Source: Arthrobacter sp. FW306-2-2C-D06B (lineage in GTDB: Bacteria; Actinomycetota; Actinomycetes; Actinomycetales; Micrococcaceae). From it: a stretch of 64,000 nt of DNA. Location of the stretch: assembly GCF_021789175.1 (NCBI RefSeq), contig NZ_CP084560.1, positions 124,001-188,000 of the forward strand, written 5' to 3'. Below, piece by piece: positions 44,840-53,379 of the stretch. Made by a program: the position numbers and the translations under genes. The stretch's first letter is position 1; each line of letters opens with the position of its first letter. Under the pieces are notes generated by a model, which saw nothing but the letters and a program-made list of their open reading frames with translations, had not been told where the DNA came from and ran no database searches.

Positions 44840-46560
44840 CGTGCCGAGTCCTGGGGCGCGGTGGGGAAGAGCCAATCATCGGCGTCGGTGCTGTTATTGA
44901 TGTCCGCTGCCCGGGGTGCTCCGCTGAACAGGGTGACGCGCAGCCAGTCGGTGGATTGGGGGCTGAAGTTGTTCATCCCGTACGTTGCCAACTGAAAGCG
45001 TTGTGTGCTCAAGGGCAGAAACTCGGCGTCGACAAGGTTGTCCCGGAGCTCTCCGTAGTAGTAAGGCCGTGTTTGTTGAACGCGTGCTGCGGCAAAGCGG
45101 TGCATAGGGTAGGCCAGGAGAAACTCCGTGATGCTACTGTGGGCCGGAAAACTTTCAAGGTCCTCCGTGAGGGCGCTGATCCGGCGAGCGATGTCAGTGC
45201 AGTGTTCTACCGTGCCAGGGCGGCGGCCAGCGCGTGGTGCCCGACGGGGTTCTTCATTGGCTTCGGAGGAGAACCAGTAGTAGCTTGCGCGTTCCGGGTC
45301 CACGAAGTCGTAGGCTCGGACCCAGCCGTAGTTTCTGTCGAGCAACTGCTTCAGCTCCCAGCAGCGCATGGTCGTGTCGGTCCATGTGGTGTCGGGAACC
45401 GTGAGGAGGGCCTCCGCAGCGTCGTCAAAGTCGGAGCGCAGTTCAACGACTATGGAGGCGAAGAGTCCGCGGGCTTCCGGACTCAGGGCCGTCGCGACCT
45501 CGTGGAGTCGGTCGAGCACCCGAGCGGGCTCGGACCCGGTGGACCTGTATGTCTGCAAGTCTGCGAGGAGTTGCTGTAGTTGAAGCCTGATCGCTTCGGC
45601 GGGCAGGAACGGGGCAGTTTCGAGTGCGTGTTTCTCTGCGAGATAGCGGTCCGCCTTTCTGAGCAGCTCCGCTACACGTGCGAGGTCAGGATGGTCGGGG
45701 CGATAGTCCTGGCCGAGACCTGCAGCGAGGGGAACTTCCCGCAACCTGCACCACGCGTCCAGATAGCCGGGGTGGTTGATGACGAAAGGGACCATGCCCA
45801 GGCCGGTCGCGTTGCCCAGTCCCAGATATTTGCTCCACTCGGTATTGAGGGACGCGGCCGTGGTGCCGCGTTGCACGGCCTTTTCGCGGGCGACGTGTTC
45901 CACCATGTCCATGCTGAGCTCGCGCAGGAGCCAGGCGGTGAGCATTTGGGAGCGGTATGGGACGGCCAAGGGGTGGTCCGTAGGGAAGTCCGCGAACTCC
46001 TTCAGGCCGAATTTTCCATTGCCGTAGAACGCGGTGCTGCGGATGAGGTACGGGCTGGGTCCGATGAAGTCGACATCCGGTTGGTCGCCGGCGGCTAGGC
46101 AGTCGCTGACGTAGTCAAAGAAGCGGGCACTTCGATTGGCTCGGGTGAGGATGATCGTGTCCGGGTCAACGCGGCCGCGCTCCTGGACGGGGACATTTCG
46201 TCGCAAGTCCGCTTCCCGTTCGGGGTTGAGATCGCCTTCGATGAGGGCTGCGGTGACGTCCCAGGCATCAGCGATGACGCGGTCCGTGCGTTCGCTTTCA
46301 TCCAAGGTGCGGGAAAAGGCGATGAAGCTCAGCTTCCGGCCTTCGGCATCCACGGTGTAGACCGCCGTACCGCAGCCCTCCGCATCGAATTCGAGTCGGG
46401 TACGGGTTACGGACCATTTCCGGGCTGCGGCTCGACGGAGGAAGGTGCGGGCGAAACTGTGACGTGTGGCCCAGGCTCCGTTCATGTCGGTGCCGGAGAG
46501 AACCTCGTGTGGAGGCCGTAGCTTGGGTACGACTCGGTGGTCCAAGAGTGTCATGATCAT
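44836..46560 (-). CDS. Large uncharacterised protein (574 aa) in the LysR-linked operon
   Basis: No family recognised. It is soluble, Arg/Leu/Asp-rich, without signal peptide or membrane segments. Notable stretches include IGPSPYLIRSTAFYGNGKFGLKEF, YRSQMLTAWLLRELSMDMVEHVAREK and ITEFLLAYPMHRFAAARVQQTRPYYYGELRD. I see no nucleotide-binding loop or metal motif. It overlaps the ALDH gene and the M19-like gene by 4 bp each, placing it centrally in the operon. It may be the unidentified catalytic core of the pathway. Confidence 0.72.
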   Translation of the reverse strand: MIMTLLDHRVVPKLRPPHEVLSGTDMNGAWATRHSFARTFLRRAAARKWSVTRTRLEFDAEGCGTAVYTVDAEGRKLSFIAFSRTLDESERTDRVIADAWDVTAALIEGDLNPEREADLRRNVPVQERGRVDPDTIILTRANRSARFFDYVSDCLAAGDQPDVDFIGPSPYLIRSTAFYGNGKFGLKEFADFPTDHPLAVPYRSQMLTAWLLRELSMDMVEHVAREKAVQRGTTAASLNTEWSKYLGLGNATGLGMVPFVINHPGYLDAWCRLREVPLAAGLGQDYRPDHPDLARVAELLRKADRYLAEKHALETAPFLPAEAIRLQLQQLLADLQTYRSTGSEPARVLDRLHEVATALSPEARGLFASIVVELRSDFDDAAEALLTVPDTTWTDTTMRCWELKQLLDRNYGWVRAYDFVDPERASYYWFSSEANEEPRRAPRAGRRPGTVEHCTDIARRISALTEDLESFPAHSSITEFLLAYPMHRFAAARVQQTRPYYYGELRDNLVDAEFLPLSTQRFQLATYGMNNFSPQSTDWLRVTLFSGAPRAADINNSTDADDWLFPTAPQDSAR

Positions 46561-48017
46561 GCCTTTTCGGGTGCAAGGCGCAGGTACGCAGTCTTTTCAT
46601 GGGTGAAGAAGGCTGCAGCGGCTGCATTGTTCTGTTCGCGGGGCCCGGCGAACGTCGAATCTTTCATTCCGCCGAATGGTGCGTGCAGTTCCGATCCAGT
46701 GGAGGGTGCATTGACCTTCACCAGCCCGGCGTCCAAATAGGTGACGCATTTTCGGACGGCGCGTTCATCGCTCGTGAACACTGCTGCTGTCAGCCCGAAG
46801 TCTGTGCTGTTCGCCAACGCAATGGCGTCATCCAGGGTGGAAGCCCGTAGGACCGTCACAACGGGTCCGAACACCTCTTCATGGCAGATAGTCAACGATG
46901 CCGGCCCGGTCAGGACAGTAGGCGGAACAAAACATCCGTCCGAGTCCGGAACCGCGGCCTGGGCGATGATTTGCCCGCCTTCGGAGAGAGCTTGGCCGAT
47001 CGCCGATGTGATCTCGTCCCGCGCGGAAGCCGACACTACCGGGCCAATCTGCACCGACGGATCCGTGCCCGGCCCCACAGACAAAGCGGCAACCTTCTCC
47101 CTCAGCTTTGTGAGGAATTCCTCATGCCCGTCGCCGACGAGAATTATCCGGCGCGTTGCTGTGCATTTCTGGCCGGTGGATCCCATGGCCGCGTTGACGG
47201 CACTACTGGCAGCCAGTTCAGGGTCGGCGTCAGGGAGAACCAGCGTTGCATTGTGTCCGCCTAGTTCCATTTGCAGCTTCGCTCCGCGACCACAGACGAG
47301 GGCACGGATCTGGTGGCCCACGGGAACGGAGCCGGTGAATGTCACCCCGGCGACTTTCGGATGGGACACAAGTTCAGAACCGAGCGAACCTGGTCCTAGA
47401 AGCAGGTTCGCGACGCCGGCTGGAAGCCCGGCTTTCGCAAGGATGTCCATCAAGAGGACGGAGACGCCGGGGGTGTTGCTTGCCGACTTCCAAACCACCG
47501 TGTTCCCATGCAGCAAGGCTGGGGCGATTTTCCAGGCCGGGATCTGCAAGGGGAAATTCCATGGAGTGATCACGCCGACGATGCCCAGGGGTCTGCGGAC
47601 TGTAACGATGCGCTCGTCAGGGTGGCTGGAAGGATAGTCAGCGCCAACCGGGTTACGGGCAGAGCCGGCGTGGTAGTCAAATGTGTCAGCCGAGGCGTCG
47701 ACCTCCAGCCGCGATTCGGCCAGTGTCTTGCCGTGTTCTGCTGTCATCGTCCTAGCGATCTCTTCGGCTCGTTCGCGGATCATCTGGGCGACAGTCGACA
47801 AGACGCGACCTCTGGCCAGAATTCCGAGCCGGTCCCAAGCTGGCGCAGCCACAGTGGCAGCCTGTATCGCCTTTGCCAGATCCTCGGAACCTGCTTGACG
47901 GTACGCGGTAACCGCTTCGCTCGGTGCTGCCGGGTTGAAACGGTAGGTGATAGCCCCGGCGCTTTCTATCCAGGCGCCGTTGATGAAACTGCTGGCGGGC
48001 TCGGTCAATACGGGCAT
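46557..48017 (-). CDS. Aldehyde dehydrogenase (semialdehyde type, close to alpha-ketoglutaric semialdehyde dehydrogenase)
   Basis: 486 aa. Asn154 (TPWNFP), Glu251 (QMELGGH) and Cys285 (STGQKCTATRR) are the catalytic residues. The C-terminal PFGGMKDSTFAGPREQ resembles the PFGGRKGSSYGPREQ of alpha-ketoglutaric semialdehyde dehydrogenases, so a dicarboxylate semialdehyde substrate is suggested. AGAGG precedes the ATG. First gene of the minus-strand operon and divergent from the LysR gene. Confidence 0.9.
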   Translation of the reverse strand: MPVLTEPASSFINGAWIESAGAITYRFNPAAPSEAVTAYRQAGSEDLAKAIQAATVAAPAWDRLGILARGRVLSTVAQMIRERAEEIARTMTAEHGKTLAESRLEVDASADTFDYHAGSARNPVGADYPSSHPDERIVTVRRPLGIVGVITPWNFPLQIPAWKIAPALLHGNTVVWKSASNTPGVSVLLMDILAKAGLPAGVANLLLGPGSLGSELVSHPKVAGVTFTGSVPVGHQIRALVCGRGAKLQMELGGHNATLVLPDADPELAASSAVNAAMGSTGQKCTATRRIILVGDGHEEFLTKLREKVAALSVGPGTDPSVQIGPVVSASARDEITSAIGQALSEGGQIIAQAAVPDSDGCFVPPTVLTGPASLTICHEEVFGPVVTVLRASTLDDAIALANSTDFGLTAAVFTSDERAVRKCVTYLDAGLVKVNAPSTGSELHAPFGGMKDSTFAGPREQNNAAAAAFFTHEKTAYLRLAPEKA

Positions 48018-48094
48018 TATCTAACCTCTTGCTGATTGGTGATTTGTGACTGTCCTCACGATCAACGGTAGACCTCGCGGTCCCGCCACTGAAG

Positions 48095-48135
48095 TATCTA
48101 TTTGACGGCCATCGATATCTGTTTAGTCTTGTTCT
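48095..48135 (+). promoter_or_regulatory. LysR promoter and candidate LysR binding site
   Basis: TTGACG (48102-48107) and TAGTCT (48124-48129) are a -35/-10 pair with a 16-bp spacer; the ATG follows after 6 nt, so the lysR mRNA is leaderless. TATC (48095-48098) and GATA (48114-48117) form an inverted pair with a 15-bp spacer across the promoter, consistent with autoregulation and control of the divergent operon. Confidence 0.55.
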
Positions 48136-49020
48136 ATGAACCTTCGACGCCTTGAACTGTTCGTCGCAGTGGCTGAGGAATTGCATTTCAATCGCGCGGC
48201 CGAGCGCCTGCACATGGCCCAGCCACCCCTTAGTCAGCAGATCCGAAAGCTCGAAGAGGAATGCAAGGTGCAGCTCTTCGTGCGCAATTCGCGCAACGTC
48301 CAACTCACCGCCGATGGCGAACTGCTTTTGACGCACGCCAGGAAAGTCCTGAGCCAATACGCGGCCATGGCCTCGGCACTGCGTCAGGCACGAAACGGGG
48401 AAATCGGGCGGCTTCGCCTGGGCTTCGTCTCGTCGGCCGCGATTTCAGCAATCCCACCCGTCGTCAGATACCTCCGATCTGAGTGGCCGGGCATCGAGCT
48501 TGATCTCAGGGAAGTAACCACGGATGAACAGATGGACCTCATCGCCGCAGGAAACTTGGACGCTGGCATCGCGAGGGAGGTCAGGGCGGGTCCGGGGATA
48601 TCCCAGACCCTTCTGCGAAATGAACCCCTTGTAGTTGCGGTTGCTTTAGATCATCGGCTGGCCGCCCGCTCCTCGGTAAGTTTGGGAGAATTGGCGGGGG
48701 AGAAGTTCATTGCCTTCCCGAGGAGCCGCATTTCGCGGTTGTTCGACCACATCGCAGCGCTACTCCATTCCGCGGACGTCGAGTTCGACATCGCTCAGGA
48801 AGCTGTTCAGTTCCCCACAATCCTGGGCCTCGTGGCTGCGAGGCTCGGCGTCGCTGTTGTTCCGGATTCCCTCAAGGCATTTGCTATTCCGGGGCTGACC
48901 TACCTGGACATCGAGGACTCGAGTGCGATATCGAAGGTCAGCTTGATCTGCAGTTCGGAGATGTCGGAGTCCCCACTTGTGAGCAAACTCAGGATCGCGT
49001 GCCTCGACGCGCTGATCTGA
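48136..49020 (+). CDS. LysR-family transcriptional regulator
   Basis: 294 aa. The winged helix-turn-helix occupies 1-60 (LRRLELFVAVAEELHFNRAAERLHMAQPPLSQQIRKLEEE); the effector domain has the usual two lobes (RLRLGFVSSAAISAIPPVV, NEPLVVAVALDHRLA). The sequence type is that of regulators of aromatic/carboxylate catabolism (CatR/BenM-like start). It is divergent from the ALDH-to-MFS operon, its presumed target. Confidence 0.9.
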   Translation: MNLRRLELFVAVAEELHFNRAAERLHMAQPPLSQQIRKLEEECKVQLFVRNSRNVQLTADGELLLTHARKVLSQYAAMASALRQARNGEIGRLRLGFVSSAAISAIPPVVRYLRSEWPGIELDLREVTTDEQMDLIAAGNLDAGIAREVRAGPGISQTLLRNEPLVVAVALDHRLAARSSVSLGELAGEKFIAFPRSRISRLFDHIAALLHSADVEFDIAQEAVQFPTILGLVAARLGVAVVPDSLKAFAIPGLTYLDIEDSSAISKVSLICSSEMSESPLVSKLRIACLDALI

Positions 49021-49065
49021 GGGACACTTGGCTTGAAGCAGCCACGCTCCGTGGAAATGGCCCGT

Positions 49066-49147
49066 ATATGTGAGCGGGGGTCCACCCACAACCGTTGATA
49101 TGTGAGCGGGCGTTCGGGAAACGGCCCTGATATGTGAGCGGGGGTCC
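49066..49147 (+). repeat. Dispersed intergenic repeat, cluster D (three units)
   Basis: Plus-strand core ATATGTGAGCGGG at 49066, 49098 and 49129, about 31-32-bp period, followed by GGTCC or CGTTCGG. It fills the gap between the convergent lysR and gntR genes. Confidence 0.85.
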
Positions 49148-49162
49148 CAGGGGATCGGGGCG

Positions 49163-49864
49163 TTAGGCCTCCAGGACGTACGTCCTGAGATCGTCGAGGG
49201 TCTGCTGCATGTGTGCGTCCATCGCCTCGCGGGCTCGGGGCGAGTCGCCGGCTTCGAGGGCTTTCAGGATGGCCCGGTGATGTCCGATCGCGTGCCGCTG
49301 GATATCCGGGATTTGCGACGTCTGGGTACGCCGGGCTTCCAGGACGCGGTGCAGGGGTTCGAAAAGCACGGCCACGAAGACGTTGCCGGAAGCATGGAGG
49401 ATGACATCGTGGAAGCCCAGGTCCGCCTCGACGAACGCGCGCACATCATTGGAATCGTGGGCTTTCTGCATGGCGGACACGTGAACCTGCAGTTGGTCGA
49501 TTTCCTCGGGGGAGATCCGTGACGCAGCGAGTTCGCAGGCGCCGGTCTCGAGCATGCGGCGCAACTCAATGAGCTGGACGGACGCTGCGGCGTCGTTTTT
49601 CCCCTCCGATGCCGCCCGCAAGACAGCTTCGAGGGACGCCCAGCGGTTCAGCGGGTTGACGAACGTTCCCCGGCCGCGCTCCACGCTAAGGATTCGCTGG
49701 GCCTCGAGGGTCTTCATGGCCTCGCGGACAGTCATGCGGCTGACTTCATGCTTGGCGCTCAACTCGAGTTCGCCGGGAACCACTGTGCCCGGCGGAAATT
49801 CGCCCGCGACGATGCGGTCCAGCAGCTCGTCAGCGACGACGCCGACCAGCGACTTGCGTGCCAT
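49163..49864 (-). CDS. GntR/FadR-family regulator (FCD domain)
   Basis: 233 aa. The winged helix is at 1-75 (GEFPPGTVVPGELELSAKHEVSRMTVREAMKTLEAQRILSVERGRGTFV) and the FCD effector domain follows (ELRRMLETGACELAASR, ADLGFHDVILHASGN, HHRAILKALEAGD), with the metal-binding Asp/His residues. A perfect palindrome 15 bp upstream (49879-49893) is repeated before the C4 sugar-acid kinase gene, so it very likely represses itself and that operon. Confidence 0.92.
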   Translation of the reverse strand: MARKSLVGVVADELLDRIVAGEFPPGTVVPGELELSAKHEVSRMTVREAMKTLEAQRILSVERGRGTFVNPLNRWASLEAVLRAASEGKNDAAASVQLIELRRMLETGACELAASRISPEEIDQLQVHVSAMQKAHDSNDVRAFVEADLGFHDVILHASGNVFVAVLFEPLHRVLEARRTQTSQIPDIQRHAIGHHRAILKALEAGDSPRAREAMDAHMQQTLDDLRTYVLEA

Positions 49865-49878
49865 GGTGCTCCGTTCCT

Positions 49879-49893
49879 AGATGTCTGACATCT
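49879..49893. promoter_or_regulatory. GntR operator, copy 1
   Basis: AGATGTCTGACATCT, a perfect 15-bp palindrome with the FadR-type GTC...GAC core, upstream of gntR. Its last base is the first base of the hydrolase stop codon. The conserved block with copy 2 extends to 18 bp. Confidence 0.85.
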
Positions 49894-50714
49894 TACGCTG
49901 GCGGCTGCCGGCTTTCGTTCCAAAACGCGCCGAGCGCCAGGGCACAAGCACGCGGCTGCTCCCAATGCACGCTATGTCCGGAGTCGCGGATTGCCACAAG
50001 CCTCCGCAGCGGGCTTGCTGCCACGAAGGCTTCCACCTGGTCCAGTGAGCGTAGGCGGTCCCCGACGCCGGCAATCACCAGCGTCGGCGCCGTCACCTTT
50101 TCGGGGACATCCGCAGCCACTCCGGCCATCGCCGCGAGGCCGCTGGGGCCGAGGACCTCGAAAGGCAGCTCAAATCCGCGGCTCAGCAAGCGATGGTCTT
50201 CGGGGGACAATGTCCCGAACCAGGCGTTCATGCATTTCGCGCGCGTCGCGTCGTCAATGAAGCCTTGCCGTAACTGGGACTCGAGCATTGATTTGAAGCC
50301 TTCGTTCGGGGGAGCCGGAACCATGCCGACCAGGGCCACGCTCGCCACCAGCTCCGGATGCGCCGCCGCCAGCGTCAGCGCCACGCTGCCGCCCATTGAA
50401 TGGCCCACAATGTGGACGGGCGACGCGTGCCGGGCAGCAGCGGCAGCAACGGAATCCGCCGCTGATTCCAGAGTCCACCGGAAGCCCGGAGGCAATGCGT
50501 CCCCGCGGTGATACCCGGGCAAATCGACGATCCAGACGATTCGCCCGGTGTCGAGCAGTTCGGTGGCGAGTGGCTCCCAATAGGCGGATGTCGAGGCCCA
50601 GCCGTGCAGCAACAGGACGGGAGGCTGGGACGGTTTTCCCGACGTCGTGCTAGCAACCGTTGGAAGGCGCATGTCCACATGTAGCGCCGCGACGGCCGGA
50701 GGCTCTGGAAGCAT
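49893..50714 (-). CDS. Alpha/beta-hydrolase
   Basis: 273 aa. LLLHGWAS is the oxyanion-hole segment, HIVGHSMGGSV carries the nucleophile Ser, APTLVIAGVGDRL the Asp region and RDSGHSVHWEQP the catalytic His. Substrate unknown; this type hydrolyses small esters or lactones, and a lactonase role for sugar-acid lactones would fit the neighbouring operon but is speculative. TATGCT lies 6 nt before the ATG (leaderless). Its stop codon touches the GntR operator. Confidence 0.82.
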   Translation of the reverse strand: MLPEPPAVAALHVDMRLPTVASTTSGKPSQPPVLLLHGWASTSAYWEPLATELLDTGRIVWIVDLPGYHRGDALPPGFRWTLESAADSVAAAAARHASPVHIVGHSMGGSVALTLAAAHPELVASVALVGMVPAPPNEGFKSMLESQLRQGFIDDATRAKCMNAWFGTLSPEDHRLLSRGFELPFEVLGPSGLAAMAGVAADVPEKVTAPTLVIAGVGDRLRSLDQVEAFVAASPLRRLVAIRDSGHSVHWEQPRACALALGAFWNESRQPPA

Positions 50715-50784
50715 GCGCCAAGCATAGTGACCGCTGACACTTGCACAGCCGAAAGAGGGTGTGTCACACTAGCATTCAAATATT

Positions 50785-50799
50785 AGATGTCTGACATCT
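50785..50799. promoter_or_regulatory. GntR operator, copy 2
   Basis: The same AGATGTCTGACATCT palindrome as at 49879-49893, 34 bp before the kinase gene start. It also lies between the divergent hydrolase gene and the operon. Confidence 0.88.
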
Positions 50800-50833
50800 T
50801 ACATTTACCTTCAAAACCACGATGGAGTGCATA

Positions 50834-52351
50834 GTGACCCTCGAAGCCGATGTTCTGGCCGCCTTCCCGGCGGAAGTCCAGATCCCCGCTCAGCTGGTTG
50901 CCGACGCCGTAGCAGCGTCTTCCACAGCCTCGCCCCGCGTCCTGGTAGTCCTCGACGACGACCCCACGGGCACCCAATCAGTCGCCAACCTGCCGGTACT
51001 CACCCGCTGGGAGGTCACCGATTTCACATGGGCGTTCGCTCACATTGCGGAAAGCCGGTCCCAGCCCGCGGTCTACGTGCTGACCAACACGCGCAGCCTG
51101 GACCCGGTTGAGGCCGCTGCCCGCAACGAGGAAATCGTGCGCAACGCCCTCGCCGCATCGGGCCAGAACTCTGGCGGCTCCAAGCTTCGCTTGGGGTTCG
51201 TCAGCCGCTCCGACTCCACCCTCCGCGGCCACTACCCGCTGGAACCCGACGTCATCGCCGCCACGATCGCCGACGTGACCGGCGAGGCCACCGACGGCGT
51301 CGTGATCGTCCCGGCGTTTCCCGACGCCGGTCGCGTCACCATCGGCGGCGTGCACTACATGCGCGGCACCGGGGACAATGCCGGCAAGCTCACCCCGGTT
51401 TCCGAGACCGAGTTCGCCAAGGACGCGAGCTTCGGCTTCGCCAACTCCGAGATGGCCAAATATGTGGAGGAAAAGTCGCAGGGCCGCTTCCCGGCCAGCG
51501 ATGTGATCGTCCTCGACCTCAACATCATCCGCGCCGGCGCGGCCGCCGCGAACGGATCCGCCGGAGATCCCGAGCTCTCGGCCAAGGCCATCGCCGACGC
51601 GATCGAACCCGCCACGAACTCCACGCCCATCGTCGTGGACATCGTCACCGAGAACGATTTCCGCGCGCTCGCCCTCGGACTGGAAGAAGCCGAACGCCGC
51701 GGCAAGAAACTGCTGTACCGCGTGGGGCCGCCCTTCGTCCGCGCCCGGATCGGCCAGGAAATCCGCGAAGCGCTCAGCGGCGAGGAAGCCTACGAAGGCA
51801 ACTCCCCCTCCGCGGCTGGCGGCTTGATCGTTGTCGGCTCGCATGTCGGCCTCACCACGCGCCAGCTCAACACCCTGGCGGCCCAGCACAGCGCAGCCCG
51901 CATCATTGAGATCGATGTCGAGAAGCTTCTCGCTAGCGGCGCGGAAGCCTACCTGGACGAGACGGTCACCGCCGTCGTCGACGCCCTCCACACGGGCGAC
52001 GTCATTGTCCACACAAGCCGCCTTCTTATCAAGACCGACGACGCCGCAGCGAGCCTGAAGATTGCCCGCACCGTCTCTGCCGCCGTCGTCGCGATCGTGA
52101 ACCGGACGCTCAAGACCTTCCCGCCGCGCTTCGTCATCGCCAAGGGCGGCATCACATCGTCGGACGTGGCCGCGCACGGCCTGGAAATCCGCCACGCGAT
52201 TGTCCGCGGCCCGATGCTGCCCGGCATCGTCTCGCTGTGGGAACCGGTGGACGGACCCGCGAAAGGCATCCCGTACATCGTCTTCGCAGGCAACGTGGGC
52301 GACGACGAATCCCTCGCGCAGGTCACGCGCAAACTCAGCGCCACCTTCTAA
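50834..52351 (+). CDS. Four-carbon acid sugar kinase (DUF1537, OtnK/DtnK family)
   Basis: ~505 aa. The N-terminal LVVLDDDPTGTQS is the sugar-acid-binding signature of the family; GFVSRSDSTLRGHYPLE and the C-terminal FVIAKGGITSSDVAAHGL (nucleotide site) complete the two domains. Characterised members phosphorylate 3-oxo-tetronate or D-threonate. GTG at 50834 is preferred because GGAG lies 7 nt upstream; an ATG at 50822 is in frame. First gene of the GntR-regulated operon. Confidence 0.9.
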   Translation: MTLEADVLAAFPAEVQIPAQLVADAVAASSTASPRVLVVLDDDPTGTQSVANLPVLTRWEVTDFTWAFAHIAESRSQPAVYVLTNTRSLDPVEAAARNEEIVRNALAASGQNSGGSKLRLGFVSRSDSTLRGHYPLEPDVIAATIADVTGEATDGVVIVPAFPDAGRVTIGGVHYMRGTGDNAGKLTPVSETEFAKDASFGFANSEMAKYVEEKSQGRFPASDVIVLDLNIIRAGAAAANGSAGDPELSAKAIADAIEPATNSTPIVVDIVTENDFRALALGLEEAERRGKKLLYRVGPPFVRARIGQEIREALSGEEAYEGNSPSAAGGLIVVGSHVGLTTRQLNTLAAQHSAARIIEIDVEKLLASGAEAYLDETVTAVVDALHTGDVIVHTSRLLIKTDDAAASLKIARTVSAAVVAIVNRTLKTFPPRFVIAKGGITSSDVAAHGLEIRHAIVRGPMLPGIVSLWEPVDGPAKGIPYIVFAGNVGDDESLAQVTRKLSATF

Positions 52352-52374
52352 CCCCAAATTCAATGGAGAACACC

Positions 52375-53274
52375 ATGACCAGCAATTACACCGTCGCCGT
52401 CCTCGGCCTGGGCGCGATGGGCCTGCCGATGGCCACCCGCCTGGCAACCCGGCTCACCGTCCACGGCTTCGACATCGCCGAACCGCGTCTGAAGCTCGCC
52501 GCCGACGCCGGGATCCGCACCTTCGCTTCGGCGCGCGAAGCCTCCGAAGGCGCCGACGCCCTGCTCCTTGCCGTACGCAACGGCGAACAACTCGATGACG
52601 TCCTCTTCGGCGAGAACGGCGTCGCCCCTGTGCTCACGCCGGGCGCCGTCGTGATCCTTGGCAGCACCGTCGGTACCGAAGCCATTCCGGACACCGTGGC
52701 CCGCCTGGCCGAGTACGGCGTCGAACTCGTTGACGCACCCCTTTCCGGCGGCCCCAAGCGTGCCGGCGAAGGCGATCTCCTGATCGTGGTGGGCGCGACA
52801 CCGGCCGCCCAGGAAAAGGCCCGGCCGGCGCTGGAACTGCTGGCCTCCACCCTGAGCATCGTGGGTGACAAGCCCGGCGACGGCCAGGCACTCAAGACTG
52901 TCAACCAGCTGCTGTGCGGCGTGCACATCGCCGCTGCCGCCGAGGCCATGGCACTCGCGGACGCCCTCGGACTGGACCAGGCGAAGACCCTCGCTGCCCT
53001 GGAGGCAGGTGCGGCCGGCTCGTTCATGCTGTCCAACCGCGGCCCCCGCATCCTTGAGGCATACAACGAGGAAGGCGCGGAGGTCCTCAGCCGTTTGGAC
53101 ATCTTCGTCAAGGACATGGGCATCGTCGGCAAGGCCACGCGCGCCGCCGGCCTGGCCGCACCGGTTGCCGCCGCTGCCGAACAGCTCTACCTCCTCGGCC
53201 AGGCCCAGGGCCTCGCCGCCGCCGACGATTCCGCCGTCATCAAGGTCGTCGCGCCCACCAGGCGTACCAACTAA
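52375..53274 (+). CDS. NAD-dependent 3-hydroxyacid dehydrogenase, L-threonate dehydrogenase (LtnD) type
   Basis: 299 aa. VLGLGAMGLPMATRL is the Rossmann motif, DAPLSGGPKRAGEGDLLIVVG the substrate loop of the beta-hydroxyacid dehydrogenase family, and GQALKTVNQLLCGVH holds the catalytic Lys. Next to a DUF1537 kinase and GntP permease, oxidation of a tetronate (threonate/erythronate) to the 3-oxo acid is the best inference. GGAGAA precedes the ATG. Confidence 0.88.
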   Translation: MTSNYTVAVLGLGAMGLPMATRLATRLTVHGFDIAEPRLKLAADAGIRTFASAREASEGADALLLAVRNGEQLDDVLFGENGVAPVLTPGAVVILGSTVGTEAIPDTVARLAEYGVELVDAPLSGGPKRAGEGDLLIVVGATPAAQEKARPALELLASTLSIVGDKPGDGQALKTVNQLLCGVHIAAAAEAMALADALGLDQAKTLAALEAGAAGSFMLSNRGPRILEAYNEEGAEVLSRLDIFVKDMGIVGKATRAAGLAAPVAAAAEQLYLLGQAQGLAAADDSAVIKVVAPTRRTN

Positions 53275-53291
53275 CCCCTCGCACAACGTGC

Positions 53292-53355
53292 GACGACGGC
53301 GGTCCCCCCTCCGCCGTCGTCCCCGCCTCTCTTCCTGGCCTCGAGTCGAGGCCAG
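53292..53355 (+). other. Two successive hairpins between the dehydrogenase and permease genes
   Basis: GACGACGGCGG (53292-53302) pairs with 53311-53321 across 8 nt. Then CTGGCCTCGA (53335-53344) pairs with 53346-53355. They may attenuate or stabilise transcripts within the operon. Confidence 0.6.
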
Positions 53356-53379
53356 CTCTGTCAAAGGAGACACCCCCCG

